Source: Numida meleagris (Eukaryota; Chordata; Aves; Galliformes; Numididae). From it: a stretch of DNA of 64,000 nucleotides. Shown here piece by piece: positions 12,949-26,908 of this stretch. The stretch's first letter is position 1, and the number at the start of each line of letters is the position of its first letter. The notes under the pieces were generated by a model. It had not been told where the DNA came from. It did no database searches and was given only the letters and a program-made list of their open reading frames with translations. The stretch lies in assembly GCF_002078875.1 (NCBI RefSeq), contig NC_034409.1, positions 102,162,671 through 102,226,670 on the forward strand. The letters are read 5' to 3'. A program made the position numbers and the translations under genes.

Positions 12949-13056
12949 CTTTTCTGTTCCTTCTTCCTTGAGACTAATAATGTCCAAATCAAAATCCTTC
13001 CGTAAGCCATCAGTTTTGTTGAAGGTTATGCGCCCTGTCAGGCCATCCCACCGTGC
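12949..13056 (-). CDS. GRIK1: GRIK1 exon 8: end of the amino-terminal domain
   Basis: This exon has 108 bases (36 codons) in phase 0 and encodes [20 protein letters not shown] followed by [16 protein letters not shown]. The acceptor is tgttcacag and the donor [15 protein letters not shown] is the conserved last strand region of the leucine-isoleucine-valine-binding-protein-like fold, and NKT is an N-glycosylation sequon. In GluK1 the segment after GTEK is where the optional exon 9 peptide is inserted. Residue differences from the human protein as I recall it are conservative (for example Arg for His in the GLTG-ITF stretch, Asp for Asn after the NKT sequon). Human-equivalent residues are roughly 367-402. 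Confidence 0.96.
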
Positions 13057-14140
13057 CTGTGAACACACGAAAACACTCTTCCATTTACCAGGAACTACTC
13101 TAGACCCATAACAAATATTGCATTTCAAATTAGCTGTAGCATTCAATCACTTCAAAATTCAATCCCTTCTAAATACTTTTTTTTAAGTAGTCTGTTTTGT
13201 TATTTTGATTTAAAATAGCATCTTCCATTTGGTCTTTCATCTAGTTTCTCTTCAATATATTTTGTATTTTACAATCAGACACATATTTGTGACATTTTGT
13301 ATATGTATTGTACTGTACATCAAAAAGAAGAGAGAAAATAAAGTATGTACTGCATGTGCCCAATGACAGGGCAGTTTTGCACTGCATTAAGAGAAATCAA
13401 AAAGTTTTGTCAAAGCTTTGGGGCTGAACCTCGGAGTAAGGCAGTCTAAAACCAACAACATCCCTGGAGTGGTACTGTTTACCTCAGCCTAGGGCCTTGA
13501 AAGTATTTCGTGAGGAATGCATTATGATTGGCAGCTGGTACTGAATGGGATCCCCAGGAGGTCTTTCTTGAAGGAAGGTAGCTAACCATCCCAAATCAAC
13601 AAAGCTTTCTAAACACTTCAGTTATGCTTTTCCTAGTCTCATGTGCTAGGTGCTGCTACTGCTGCTCTGGGCCTGGAAAACTGGATTTTTCCAGGAAGAA
13701 AAGGGCTTTTGTCATTATAGTTTGGTTTCTTGGGTAGGTTACGAATGAAGAAGACCCAAGTAAGTAAAGGAGGTGTATCATTCCTAATAGTGATTCCTGA
13801 TTCCAGCCTGTGCTTACAGATGTTGATGGCATGAGGAGGATGGCTCTAAAACCAAGCTTTCAGGAAAAAAAGCGCCCAGTCACAGAGAGCTTGTAAACAA
13901 TTTGTAGTGTAATGTATGCACAAGCATTATGTATTTGAAGTATAGCATAGGAGTTGATCTAGATAGCATTTTCCTGTTGTGTCATAGCTAAGTGAATTCA
14001 TGCTTTTCTTATTTTAAACATTAGCAGCAGGAGTAAATTAAAGTAACGGATTTAGTACATCAGCCTATAAAGCCACGATGATTCCTTTCACAGAATAATG
14101 CTTCTTCTTTGTGGCGGGATCAAAGTCCAGAACGACCTTA

Positions 14141-14385
14141 GAATCATAAAATCACAGAATATCCCAATTTGGAAGGGGCCCACAAGGCTCTTCAACTCCA
14201 GCTCTGGGCTCCACATGACATCACTCAAAAATCACACCCTATGTATGAGACCATTGTCCAAATGCTTCTTGAACTGTGGCACTTGGGGCCATGACCACTG
14301 CCCTGGGCAGCCTGTTCCATGCCCATCACCCTCTGGTGCAGAACCTCCTTCTAACCCTCAAATTGACCCTCCCCTGAACTTTTTA
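14141..14385 (-). mobile_element. CR1 LINE 3' fragment
   Basis: Begins GAATCATAAAATCACAGAAT and continues with the inverted CR1 3' region, including CCTGGGCAGCCTGTTCCATG. The element is on the minus strand, heavily diverged and 5'-truncated. Confidence 0.8.
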
Positions 14386-17300
14386 TGCAGTTGAAGTTTT
14401 CTGTATGTTGTAGGCTTTCCAGAAAGCTCACTTTCTTTCAAATGAGATTTATCTGTCTCACATAATCCCCCTTCTTCCACCAAAGCTGACGCTTAACGAC
14501 AAAAGAAAGAAACTGATGCATTTCAAACTGCAGATGATTTTAATAACCTATTTTTGGGAACACCCACATTAGATTAAATTCTTCAAAGAAAAGCTTATGA
14601 TAAATGATGGCAGTTTCTTCATGTGCATCAGCTGTTTAATTCTTAAATTACAAGCTTTTCCTCTGCACATTGCTATTTGCTTCATTTAATTTGTTGTAGA
14701 CAGATGACATAATGAAAGATGCACTAAAAATCATCATATTAAGAGAACAATGTCTCTTCTTTTCATTAAATCTAAATTCCAGCTCTGAATCTGCAACATT
14801 TGATCTCAGAGGTTGAGGTGCTATCACTATGCATCTCAGGCAAGTCTAGAATCTAGATTGATCTAGAATTTTGTGTAAATAAATTGGGATTTCTAAGCAT
14901 GGATAAGTAATAAAAGAAAAACAAACCACAATGGCAATGATCTTTCTATGAGACTTTCCACCCTATTGACACAGGAATGTGTGAAAATCTCAGCTATAAA
15001 CAGTGAAACACTTGAGGGTTTTGTATCCTGTTATAACAGAGCTACCATAGGAAAAAGACAGAAGAATGCATTTTGTAATATATCTCTTTTCTACTCTGCC
15101 TTTTTATTACTTTGACATGACCCCCATCTCCTATTTGTAAAGATGGAACATTTTTTTAAAGATGATCTTTAGCTATCCATTCCTCCTCAGAGGGCAATTT
15201 GTTTCTGTGAAACGTTCACATTTATTGATTACATATCAGATACTCTGCTTCTCTGCTAATGTGATATGATCTTCAATAAAGGCATAAAGGAGGAAATCCA
15301 TTAGGTTTGGAAATAGTATCAGGAACGTAAATCTCAGTTCTGCATGATAAAATGCCAACTCACTTTTGAAAAAGGTGTTGGTTTTACTATCTCCGTTAAA
15401 AAAAAAAGAACTCAAAAGATGTTAAAAGCTGCACAGGTGTATGCTTAAACTTCAAGGTAGCAGGTAAGTGCATACAGTCTTTGTTTACCTTAAGTGTCAC
15501 TTAGACCATTAAATAATGACCTAAATTATAAACAGGAATCAGGGACTCTTTCTCAGAAGAGCTGACTTTCAACGCTGAAGGTGTTCTTTGGACCCTGTTT
15601 GTGAGGCACAGGCTTCACAAATTTTAAATTCTATTCTGAATTCTATTTTTTCTAATCATATTTATTTTATTTACTATAAATAAAAGTAAAACATTTGAGT
15701 TTTACTTTTATCATTGAGTCCAGTAAGCATCATTTAGTTTCTGACTTTGAGGCAGTTATGTTATGTGTGTCGACGGCATGCCCAGACAGATGGGTGATGT
15801 TTCTTTCCTAATCAGAAACCAAAGATTTCTTCAAGAACTAGAGAGAGGGATGAGCTAAGAACATGCTGTCAATCTTGGGCGTTCTGCAGTCTATGATAAA
15901 ACTTCCCAGCCTTTAATATGATTTGCATCCTAAGGCACAATTGCTTCGTGCATGCAAAGAAACTGTGATGTATCAATTGTTCAGAAATCATATCCGTATG
16001 CCACGTCTAGGTGCCTGTCAGTTAAATCGAGTATGCGAGCGTCTATTAGTTATCATGTTCAGACAAACAGAATGGGCAGCAGTTGCACAGTTCTCAGATG
16101 CAATTAACAACTAGAAATGAAGCAGAACTTTTGGAATGGCCAGAAACTGCATGACTGTTGAACACAGCAATGAGATTTCATGCTTTTATATGCAAGATTT
16201 ATAGCAGTTTTAATGTTTCTAGTGCCACTCCATGTTAAATGCTACAGGATATAATAAAAGTTGAATCGGAACTTAATCAAGTAATTCATCAAAAAAAAAA
16301 TTGCCTTTTTGTACTCTGTCCTTGCTTTAATATTGTGGAACTAAGGGCACAATTTGATACTCTTACAGAGAGAACGTATTTTTGATTTTTTAGCATAACT
16401 TTGAGTACAGCCTTCAGCTTAATTAAAAAATGTGGGTTTCAGTCACTTTGTTTGTAACGTCCTCTGCTCATCTTTGATCCTGTTTTTGCAAGGTTGAAGG
16501 CTGCCTCTGACAACAGAGCTCTGATGAGACACTGCTCTGCTCATTCAGCAGTTTGGTTCATAGCAGTAGGGTACTGCGCTGTTTAGCTGAGCTTCAAAAT
16601 AATATCTCACAGCCTCCAATTCTGTATCTCAGCAGATAATTATAGTTCCTACTTCTAAGATGTAAATATTTGATAACTTCCTACTGTTTATTAAACAAAA
16701 CGGGGAATTAACCCAATATGTTAGTTTCAACTGCTAGTCAAGAAGCAAACCATACAGGGCCTTCAGCTATTCAGATTCTTTCTTACTAAACATGGAGAAG
16801 GCAGTGGATAGAAGAAATTACATCTAAATTTCTTACAGCTAAATCTTCACATTTCTCTAAAAGCTGTCAGATACCTGCAAAGGCAAACTATACAAAGAAT
16901 CTAAATAATTAAAACCCTGAAACTTTCTGTTTATTCAGTTGAAAAGATAAAGATTATGTATAAACTACAAAATGACATCAGAATTTAAATGTATAAATCA
17001 CAGTATTGGTTTCTATATAAATTACAGATGGAAAATTATAACAAATGGAGAATTAATGTGACTCAACTTCTCTGAGCAAACACTCCAGAAGCTTGCTATC
17101 AATTCACACAACCATCATACGGTCTTTATATCAATTTCCACTTCATCATCATGAGTCAATTACTATAATTCAGCCAAAGCCAATCAATGGCTCAATCACA
17201 AAATCATTTCAACTACAACCAAACTAAGTTAAAACAACGGGTGCATTTCAGCTTCTGTTCGTTTCATCTCCAGTAGACCTCACAGATTTTCCAGTTTCTG

Positions 17301-18760
17301 TTAGCAAAATATAACTAGATCAGTAAATCATAATGCCTAGCGTATACAATGCATGGATTGAATAAATATTCATTTTTATGATATATCCATAATGGGATAT
17401 AGAGAGTTTTGCCAATGCTGTACTGCAGTGCACAAAAAATACCAATCTTTCTCAGACAAACTGATTGACTTTTTATGATCTTATTTTTTCCTACTCAATA
17501 GATGTGTATCCAAATATTTTAGTTAACTGTTTATCTCTCTGTGGCACATTTACTCTTTCCGAGTCTGGTGTTGAAGTGATATACACCAGTTAATAGTATT
17601 TCACATACAATTCAGATTAGAGAATTTTATTCTCTTCAGTGCTATTTTTAAAGTGTTCAAAGTGTCCTGGCAATACAAAAGTGCACAATGTTATTCTAAT
17701 TTTTTTAAATATTATGTTTAATAGTGTTTCATAATGTGCATACATTTCCTCCCTTCTATTAATATTCCACTTATTCCAATGACCTGTGAAATAAAACAGT
17801 TTTTCTGAACTGGCTCTTTGAACCTCCATGTGTAATTAATCAAGCAATCTCTTTAGAGTTTCAAACTCAAGTTTTAGCCTTTTAATACCATTTAACTTCC
17901 AGTTTAATAATTCCCACTGTTCAGAAAATAAGATTCCTCCACATTTTTAAGGCATGTCTGGAACTAATGTTAGCAGAAAGCATCTGAGGCACACATATGT
18001 ACCCTTCATATACAAACAAAACTGTGAATATACCACTTTTAGATATGTGTACATAATACATCTACATTAAATTGTACGTGGAAAACGAGTTATAACAAAA
18101 AGATATAGACAAAAGGAGGAGTTGATAAAACTTCTGAGTGAAAAGCTATTTTAGAGTGGCATTATTGAGGAAAATTAACTGTTCTGTTGTTCAGGTCCAA
18201 AGAATCAGGTTCAAACTTGGCTTGTGCTATATTCTGACACTTCACATCTACCAGTAACTTGAAAATATAGCAAACAGAAGATAAACAACATCTTATCTGA
18301 ACATTATGCTTGGATATAAGCGTAATGCTAAATGACAGCCTTCTTAATTCAAAAAAGCTTACAGATACATATGGACACATAAAAATGCTACTTGTAATTT
18401 CTCAAGAATTTTATTATTTCTCAGGTAATTGACTTCAGACATTCTCACAGTAGACAATCGGCCTTTTTTTTTTTTTCCCCAGTTCCTCTGTAATTTGAGT
18501 ATTTTGATAACTTACATTAAAGGCATGCAAACAATAGAATTTCTCCATGTGGTTAATGGGAGCTTGCAACTGTAGTTGTTTAATTGGACCCTTCACTATT
18601 GGAGAAGTCAAGTAAAAGGTATGGATATCATCCTATCTACTCAGTTTTGTTAACAGGATTACTTTGACCTTTGCTGGATTGCTTTACTGAGCAACCTACA
18701 ATGATACAACTGAGGTAACCTACAATGATAAATAATTGAACTGCATTTTTTATGATCATC

Positions 18761-18812
18761 GAATCATAGAATGGCTTGGGTTGGAAGGGACCCCAAGGAT
18801 CATCAAGTTCTT
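18761..18812 (-). mobile_element. CR1 LINE 3'-end scrap
   Basis: GAATCATAGAATGGCTTGGG followed by TTGGAAGGGACCCCAAGGAT is the inverted CR1 3' terminus. Only about 50 bp is kept. Confidence 0.85.
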
Positions 18813-20190
18813 TGATGTGAATGAGCTCCTTTACTCATGTAACTCTAAACTTTTACTTCTTGACTACAAAGTCAGATATCTGAGTAGTTTGTAAAATTCT
18901 TCATGTAGCCTCATGCTCTCAATACCCTGGTTCACTTTTCTACAACTAAACCTTCCAATGCAGAAAATAATATTGCCCCAATAACCTAATCAAAATGCTA
19001 ATGACCAAGGAAAACTTTCTTTTAATTCTCCTTTCGTTTCCTTCCTTTTGGAAGAGAAAGTTCCTGCTTTGTTAGAAAAGCAGAGGCAGTTGATAGATTT
19101 AAGAGATAGTGCTATTGCTTCTAGTTGCAGTGGAAATCATAATAAATGTGCTCTGAGCCACACATGAACTTATCAGCTCTCACAATTAATCCTCTTATTA
19201 AAGGAGATTCTCAAGGATTAAGGAATACAGTGAGTTAGTGTATGACTTTGCCATTATCCTGGTCCAAGTCCAGCATAACAGCAGCAATAAAAGTAGTTTC
19301 AGCATTCACCACTGCAGGGTGAAATTCATGATGTGCCAGAGTCTTTTTACTCAGAAGAGTAAACGGCATTGAAATGGAAAAGAGGCAGTGTGGGAAGGGT
19401 TGTTTTTAGGAAGGAGTTTAGGCAGCTATTACAAAAGACAGAGCACACCCCTGTCTAGAAACAAGAGATAAATGGTGGATGAATAGAGTAGAGGGATTTC
19501 TTAGGAAAGAAAGGTTTCTGTGAATTGCTCAAGAACACTTGTTACCAGAGTAGTGGCTGAGCTTAACGACTTTCAGGTAGACTATGAAAGGCTTTTGGTG
19601 TGAAGTATTTGACAAACAAACTGAGTACTTGAGGACGACGGTGTAGGTGGATTCATTTCAGAACCTAAGTTTGAAATGCCTTTGAGTTCCATTAAAGCTT
19701 ACATTTATCAAATAGCTTTATAGCAATACCAGAGGTGAGGGAGTGAGGGTGAAGGATCAGAAGGAAAGGTTAAATCTTGCCTTCCTAGTAGGAGCAGTGT
19801 TTATTTTACACTGCACAAATGTGACTGCCACTAAAGTGGCTGTGTGGGATTATTGTTGACTCTGAGCTTGGAAAACAACTTTACACTATCGTGATAACAG
19901 AGGATAGGACTACACTGTAATAGATACTGATTGTACAGGTGAGGCAGTATGGGGAGATCCTGTACCATGTAGCTAACAGCCTGAACAGATTAACTAGACA
20001 AAAGCCATTACACATTTTCATTACAGAGAGAAATCACAGCCTTTCCACCTACAGGGCCTCTTCACCTGATTTCAGGCCCTGTCACTTTTGTTTTAAAGTG
20101 ACATAGTAGCTACACGTGTAGATAGTCAACAGCCTGATCATGTCAGTGACTTGGAAGTACCTATGAAGCAAAGATCTGCTTTGCTCTCTC

Positions 20191-20273
20191 AGGTAACTGA
20201 GGCACAGTTATTGGAGCTGGCTGAAAATGATTTGCTCATGGTTGCAGAGAGTCCATGGCAGAACCAGGAACCA
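20191..20273 (+). repeat. Possible ancient MIR-like (CORE-SINE or L3) relic
   Basis: AACTGAGGCACAG (20195-20207) and TGGCAGAACCAGGAA (20256-20270) occur in the order and roughly the spacing of the conserved 3' part of amniote MIR/L3-type repeats. Recognised from memory of consensus motifs only. Confidence 0.4.
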
Positions 20274-22129
20274 AAGGCAGAGCTTCAGTGTTCCCACTCA
20301 GCATCTTGTGTGGGAAACATCCTCCCTGTCTTATTACAGTGACAACTCATTGAACAACAAAGAACCCACTGAAACTTCACATGGTGCAAAGACTGTGTCA
20401 TTTCCACCCGAGATAACAGAACCCAAGCAATGGAAAATATGTGAATGATTGAGTAGGAGGCTGTGTGCTTGATGAACACATTGTTTCAATAAGAGTACAC
20501 TGCTCTGAAATCTAAACCATCTGCATGTAAGTTATCTTGCAAGGTCTTTGGAGCAAAGGCTGTTCACAGTGAATTGCTCAGTGGTAACATGGCTAGGGCT
20601 CTTGGGAGCTTTTCCAGTACAAATAAGTTTAGGCCATGTGATAACATTTAAACGGAAATATCAGTGTGGAATAAATGATTCTAGTAGGCTAGAACATATA
20701 AAATATGTTCCAAAAATTGATTTTGTGTAGCAAATATAAAAAAATTCTCCATATATTCAGATAACAACTGTTTATAGTAATTCTTGCTCACTTTTTAAAC
20801 AAATCTACTTTCTAGGCAATACTTAAGAAAGTAAAAATTGAGTGGAAGAGAATATAGATAATCTTTTTGTCAGATTTCTTGGTTTGATTCTAGGCATCAT
20901 AGTATCAGAGACTTGCTGATAATTTCTAACTAGTCCATATGTATTTACTTCCACTACGCAAGTTCCAAAACTATTATTTTGATATTTGTGTGCGCATAGA
21001 TAATTGCATAAGTTTTAAATTGGTTGATTTTACACTCAAAAATTGATTTCACAATACAAATGCCTGTTGGCATTAATCTCAGCCATACATTATCTTCATG
21101 GAAAGTTGACTTGTATTTTCTAATAAATCATCATGGGATGAAAGTCTTGCAGTTGTTTTGTTTGCTCTTTCAATTGAGACCTTCCAGCTAAAAATAACAG
21201 ACTGTAGTAAGCTTATATCAGAATTTTTTCTCTTACTTTATGAGCAATAATTTTTTAAAAAGCAAACCAAATAAAAATGTGTAATATCAAATTATCTGGT
21301 GTGAGGAGTCCTAGTAAACTAAATAACTGCTTTTCTTTGGATTAACTACATATCAGAGCATCAGAGCCCAGAGAAAACTGCAGCCCACATGTTACAGAAG
21401 ATGTACTTAACACTGAAACACAATGAAAAAGATGCAACAGAGTATATGCTACTGTATGTTTTAGAATATTGTTTCTCCATTCATGTGAACAGAGATTTCT
21501 GTGCAGCAGAAAGACCAGTTGACTGACACACAGATCTCTCCTCAAGCAGCAGGGAAGATGGTAGGTTCTTTGGTCTCCTAACATTCAGAAGATCGTCTTG
21601 TCCACTTCTTTTTTTATGTAGATTTTGAGTCTCGTGAGAATATTCTCACATGCAGATAGTAATAAATTATTTGACAGTAATAAATTATTGTGTGACAAAA
21701 GCTATCCTTTCTTCTCTAGAAAACGTTTTGTGTTTCTTTGTTTGGAAACGCTGCAAATTTTAGCCAAAAATAATAATGAACATCTCCCCAAATTGATTGC
21801 TTTCCTTCCTGTTTCATTTTAAATTCATATTGCTTTTGTAGAAAAAAGTCTTCAATTTCTTCTTCTTTCAATAATGTTCTATGTTTGTTTTAGATTAAGT
21901 TAGCAATCATCAAGAATCCCCTGAAAATTTCACCTGCGAGTTGATAATAATTAATCAAGACTCTGAGTGTTCCCACTGTTCTCCAAAAATACTGATGGTC
22001 GTGACACCTTCAGCTCACTCAGTTCTTGCTTCAATTCATAGAAAATTCCCTTCACTGGGACTTGCAATGAAATCTAGCAGCCCAGAGGATGAACAGAAGA
22101 AATTTCTAAATTGTCTGTACAATCTCAGC

Positions 22130-22345
22130 ACAGGTGAGATAGACATGCATCTGGGTTTGGAGGCAAGTATGTGTTAGAGATTAGCTAATGCTTTGAAACA
22201 TCTTCATTTTGAAGAATTATTGCAAATTATTTTGGCCAGAAGCTTGAAAGAAATACAGTCATGACAGTAGTCCTGGTATGACAAGTCTACATATGTTGTT
22301 GCTTTCCATGGACATTAGTCTACATGAAGAGATGTTTTTGCTCAG
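22130..22345. repeat. Diverged direct repeat, copy A
   Basis: Shares with copy B (22975-23290) the order ACAGGTGAGATA...GACATGCAT...GCAAAT...GGCCAGAAGCTTGAAAG...TAGTCTACATGAA...GCTCAGAGGA. The similarity is clearest over the last 145 bases. Confidence 0.6.
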
Positions 22346-22974
22346 AGGATTGTCAAGAGTTTTCTTTTCCTTCTGGTATAGGCTTTCCTCACTCTTTTTG
22401 TGGTGACTGGAAAGTATGTAGGCTCCTTTTTCCCAGTCTTCCAAACTTTGCTGATGGCGAGGCCTCTCCTACAGCAGAGCAAAGCTTCTTTGCTTAAATG
22501 CTTTGAGTTTGGAATGAAAAATTCTGGAGTGATATTACTCTGTATATTCTTTTTCTTCTTATGGAAGGAAAAAACATGACATGAAAATATTTATAGTCAG
22601 TGTAACTAGAATGTAGAATAACACAAAATGAGTTATTGTTATGATTTCAAAAAGCTGGCAAAATTACAACCTAAGATAATAAAGATGGCCTCATTGGATA
22701 ATCTCATTTCTTGATGCTGAGTCCATTTACTGTCTTCTTGTACAGGGAAGGACTGGATACATTACTACTATTTATTAATTTTATTGTTGAAGCAGAATTT
22801 CTTCCACAGACTACAGTCACACAGTGCTTTAAAAACTACTGAACATGTTCAACACTCACAATATCATTTCTCTATAAACATAACTTAAGTTCCCATTTTA
22901 GGCCTCTATAAAGGAAAAGTGATGTAGTATTTTAAGCAAATGTCCTCAGAGACTTGATTTTACTAATCCTTGCC

Positions 22975-23290
22975 TTTGCTGCAGGTGAGATACATTCTGT
23001 GGACATGCATGTGTTACCTGCAGAATCAGGAATCACCTAGGAAGAGGTGGAAAAAAACATTATGAATTCTAAGGAAATAATTTCTTGAGCTTGAAGCCAC
23101 TTGAGCTATGTTGGCGTTCCAGTTATCCTAAGTGGGACATCTTTACTCAGAAGAATCATTACAAATAAGTTTAGCCAGAGGCTTGAAAGTTATATAGTAG
23201 CGGCAGTGCCTGTATGACCAAGTCCATTTATCTTGTTCCTCTCTGTAATCATTACATTAGCCTGCATGAATTTGTTGAGCTCAGAGGAGT
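22975..23290. repeat. Diverged direct repeat, copy B, abutted by CR1
   Basis: Second copy of the 22130-22345 segment, about 0.9 kb away in the same orientation. Its similarity to copy A stops at GAGCTCAGAGGAGTG, where a CR1 3' region takes over. Confidence 0.6.
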
Positions 23291-23296
23291 GAGACA

Positions 23297-23519
23297 GAAG
23301 AGGTTCTGGTTGGATATTAGGAAGAATTTCTTGTCTGAAAGAGTGGTGAGGCAGTGGCACAGGCTGCCCAGGGAGGTAGTGGAGTCACCATCCCTGGAAA
23401 TCTTCAAGAGCTGTGTGGATGTGGCAATGAGGGACATGGTCAGTGGGCATGGTGGGGGTGGGCTGATGGTTGGACTCGGTGATCTTAGAGATTTTTTTGA
23501 ACCTTAATGATTGTAAGAT
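23297..23519 (+). mobile_element. CR1 LINE 3' region
   Basis: Plus-strand CR1 with GGTTGGATATTAGGAAGAAT, CAGGCTGCCCAGGGAGGTAG, GTCAGTGGGCATGGTGGGGG and the terminal CCTTAATGATT. 5'-truncated, no intact ORF. Confidence 0.9.
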
Positions 23520-26500
23520 TTCTAAGAATTCCCTTTTTCCAATGTGTTATTGATGGTGGTGTTGTTTTTAATAATGCAATACAACCAAAAGAAGATTGCA
23601 TGCAGTTATTTGACGGAGAACATAGACATATTGCTCTTACTTCTGGTCTCTACTAACCAGCCATGCTTGAAACATATTTTGTCATCAACAAACAGAAACT
23701 GAAGTGTAGATACAAATGCTTCAGTTTTTTTAAAAATCTTTGAGATTTGTGAATGTGATTCTCTTTGAGAGGATTTAATAAAGTTACTCAAGATGAAGTC
23801 TGCATCTTTATCTTCTGGAATTCTTCTCTGTTCATTTGTTCTTATAGTTGCTTCTGAATTTGAGTGAGGGGAGCTCACATTTGTTTACAAGATAATAAAA
23901 TAAAAATCAATAGACAATTTTATTCTGGAACTTAACTCATGATTTAAAGGAGACATGACCAGGGAATCCGATCACTTAATTGTGATTTTTTTTTTTAATG
24001 TTTATGCATATTTTCCTTTCAAGACAGATGGAATTAGTCTTTCTTATTCCCTTTCTGAAGAGAGAGAATGACCTTATTTTTCTTTCTGGATATGGGCAAC
24101 ATCTGCTCCCTGTAAATGCTTCTGCAAGGGCTAAAATATTAAAATATAATTTAGGTATCAATGGCATTAGGTCACTGAGAGAGACAAGCTTCTGACAAGG
24201 ATTTACTTTTCATTAAAAAGATCTTTATGAGCTACTGTAGAACAGTCTTGATCCCAGACAGTGTATTTTATGTATAAAATCCTCCTTTATGAGAACTAGT
24301 TGATGACCTCTCTGACCTCAAAGTTGTCTTCAGGTTGAAGGAACTTTAGGCAGGATTGCTTTTCTGTGCAATTTTGTAAATGGTTCCTATAATCAGCATA
24401 AACTCAGGAGATCTTTAGAGAATGAAAGATTACTCTTTCTGTCACTGTAATTGATTATTCTCTAGCTTCAGATATTTTTTCTTTTGCTTTTCTCTCATAG
24501 GCCTGCTAGTAGTGCAGTAAGTCTTGGTCATTAGGAAAAACAGGCAGTTGTTCTGATACTGCTTTTACCTGGTACACTTACCTGAAGTCATTAGACGAAT
24601 GGAGGAATATTCACACATAACAATACAATACAGTTTGGCTTTATACACTCTGAAAATTCAGAAACTCCAGTTAGCTTGCATTCAAACCAGCATGAACCAG
24701 GAGATGTTTTGTCACAGAATATCCACTTTCCCATTGCTTTCTGGAAGAAGCTAGCTCTTGTTCCTAAGGACCAGATATGGCATTTGACTTTGACTTCCCA
24801 ACAGGATGGTGACTGGCTTAAAAAATTTAATTTGCCCTCTGGAGAGTGAAGAGGCTTTCCACCTTATCATCTGCTTATGTCCAGAACTGTTCTGGGTTCT
24901 CTTCAATTACCAACACTCTGGCATTTTATAGCATGGGCTCATAAGAAATGCAGTCATCTCACTTGTTTTATTACCACTAAGATATAATGCAAAAAAGAAA
25001 AAAAAAAGCAAAGCATGCCAGGGAGCCATTGAAACTCTTGCCAAGCTCTAGCACCTGCAGTACTCATTGCATGCAGCCTTTGTCTCAATGTTATTTACTG
25101 AGACCAGCATGTCTTCAGAGCAGCCTATAAAATGGCTTCACATATTGCCAGTACCATATTACAATCTAGTGTAATTAAACAGTATTTATGTGGGCACAAG
25201 CTATTCTTTCTGTCTGCTTGACTCTTTCTCTCCATGCCTATCCACTTGATTCTTAATTTATACAGTTCATCTCTCCTTGCTGAGCAAATCAGATCCTAAA
25301 ATGAGCTAGGGACATCTAATCATATCTGCTATTTAGTTCCCAATACCTGTTACAGCCTTCAAGGGAAATATAATACTGTCTTATTAAACCTTATCATGCA
25401 ATTTTAATAACTATCTTTTTTTTTTCTGCTAGAACAGAAACAGGAAGATAAGACCCTTGCTGTGTTTAAATCAGTGTTTTAGTGACCACGAAAGACACTA
25501 TCTGCACAACAATCACTAATTAGCTCACATATCTCACTCCATACAAGAGAAGCCAGCTGTACGTGATAAATGGGAACTGTATAACTGCGTAACAATAAGC
25601 TTTGAATTGAATCTGCTGAGATACATCCAGCACTTCTGGCAATTCAGGACCCTTAAGCTATGTGATCACAAAAAACAGGTGATGTAGAAGTATGCAGGTG
25701 CATTCAAAAGACTTTGTGATTACCTATTTCCTTATATTTTCAAGAAGAGAAGTTTATAGGGAAACCTTAAAATCCATAGAACTGTGTGTGGAGAGTACCA
25801 TGATAATAGGCATCACTATCTGTGTAGGTGAATCACCATGTTGTAGATTGACTATGGCAACTCTAAGAAATTTGCTTGGGTTTAGAGAAGATGATGATAG
25901 TTCTTGTACATGTTCTGCAGCCACCACATCTTTCCTTTCAGCTTGTTCCTAAGATATTCCTGGGTTGTGTTGTATGCCCTGATGTGCTGCTACTTCTTAC
26001 CTTGTACCTCAACATAAAGGTCCTGTTCCACCTACCCAAGTACTAATGAATTTGGCTTTGAAAGGAATTTCTTTGTCATGAACCAAAACTGGGGGAAATG
26101 GTGAAATATACTTAGGAAAAAACACATAATTTCTGATTTTCACTTTCACACTTTGCTCTAAAGCTGAAGCTTCCTTTTGAGATTCATAATACAGACTGGA
26201 TTTTTGGAAATGTGAAGGCATTTCAGCTAAAACATGTATTTTTTAGAATATTTATGGATCAAGATATCCCAGTGATAAAATCTTATGAGATAGTGCATGA
26301 CCCCAAGAAGCAATTTGCTTCTTTAGAAGTAGTAACTGTGATATTTTCTGAATATTGTATTATTTAGTGGTTCATCAAACAATCTGTAAAACAATCAGTT
26401 TAAAGTGGTGAACTGACTCTTTCATTTTCTGGAATGCTTGTTGTTAGTTTTAGAAGTTAGAAACATCCACAATTACCCAAGCAAAACCCATGGGAAGTCT

Positions 26501-26764
26501 TGTGGTGCGTCAGCCTGAGATTTTATCACACCTGAGGGTTTAGCAGTTTCTGTTTCTAAAAGTCCAGATAAAGTTGCAACTAAAACACAGGCCACAACCT
26601 TGTGTCTGTAAATCAATGTTCCTCCCCTGGGAAAGCGAGGAAAAATTGGGTGCGAGAAATCAGAGTACAGCATATGACAAAGACCAGGGAGAAACAACAC
26701 AAGCCAGCACAGTAAAGAACAGAGAAAGGATTATGCTGGCCATAAGCAGATGGTCTACACTTAC

Positions 26765-26908
26765 CTCTTTTATCAGATTCATAAATCTGGGTCCAAAACG
26801 CCACGGCTTGTGTCTGTGACACTGCAGGGAGCTGACAGTCATTTGGGAGGCACGCTGGGAGGCCACTGCTACCATGTAAACTGCATCGTACATCAGAGCC
26901 GCTTCAGT
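26765..26908 (-). CDS. GRIK1: GRIK1 exon 7: amino-terminal domain
   Basis: This exon has 144 bases (48 codons) in phase 0. It starts [20 protein letters not shown] and ends with [22 protein letters not shown]. The acceptor is tcatgtag and the donor GTAAGT. The Cys of SLQC matches the residue that, in kainate receptor amino-terminal domain structures, forms a disulfide with the Cys encoded at the start of exon 3. That exon 3 Cys is also present here (ACDQLA). AALMYDAVY is the conserved helix following the GLLDG-MT segment of exon 6. A 13.7-kb intron separates this exon from exon 8. Confidence 0.97.

Larger units (their letters stand above)
13057..26764 (-). other. GRIK1 intron 7 (13,708 bp)
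   Basis: Largest complete intron in the window. It contains CR1 fragments (14141, 18761, 23297), a MIR-like relic (20191), a diverged direct duplication (22130/22975) and small tandem repeats (for example AGTAATAAATTATT units at 21658-21696, and AACCTACAATGATA at 18693 and 18717). Otherwise it is unannotatable AT-rich sequence. Confidence 0.8.
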
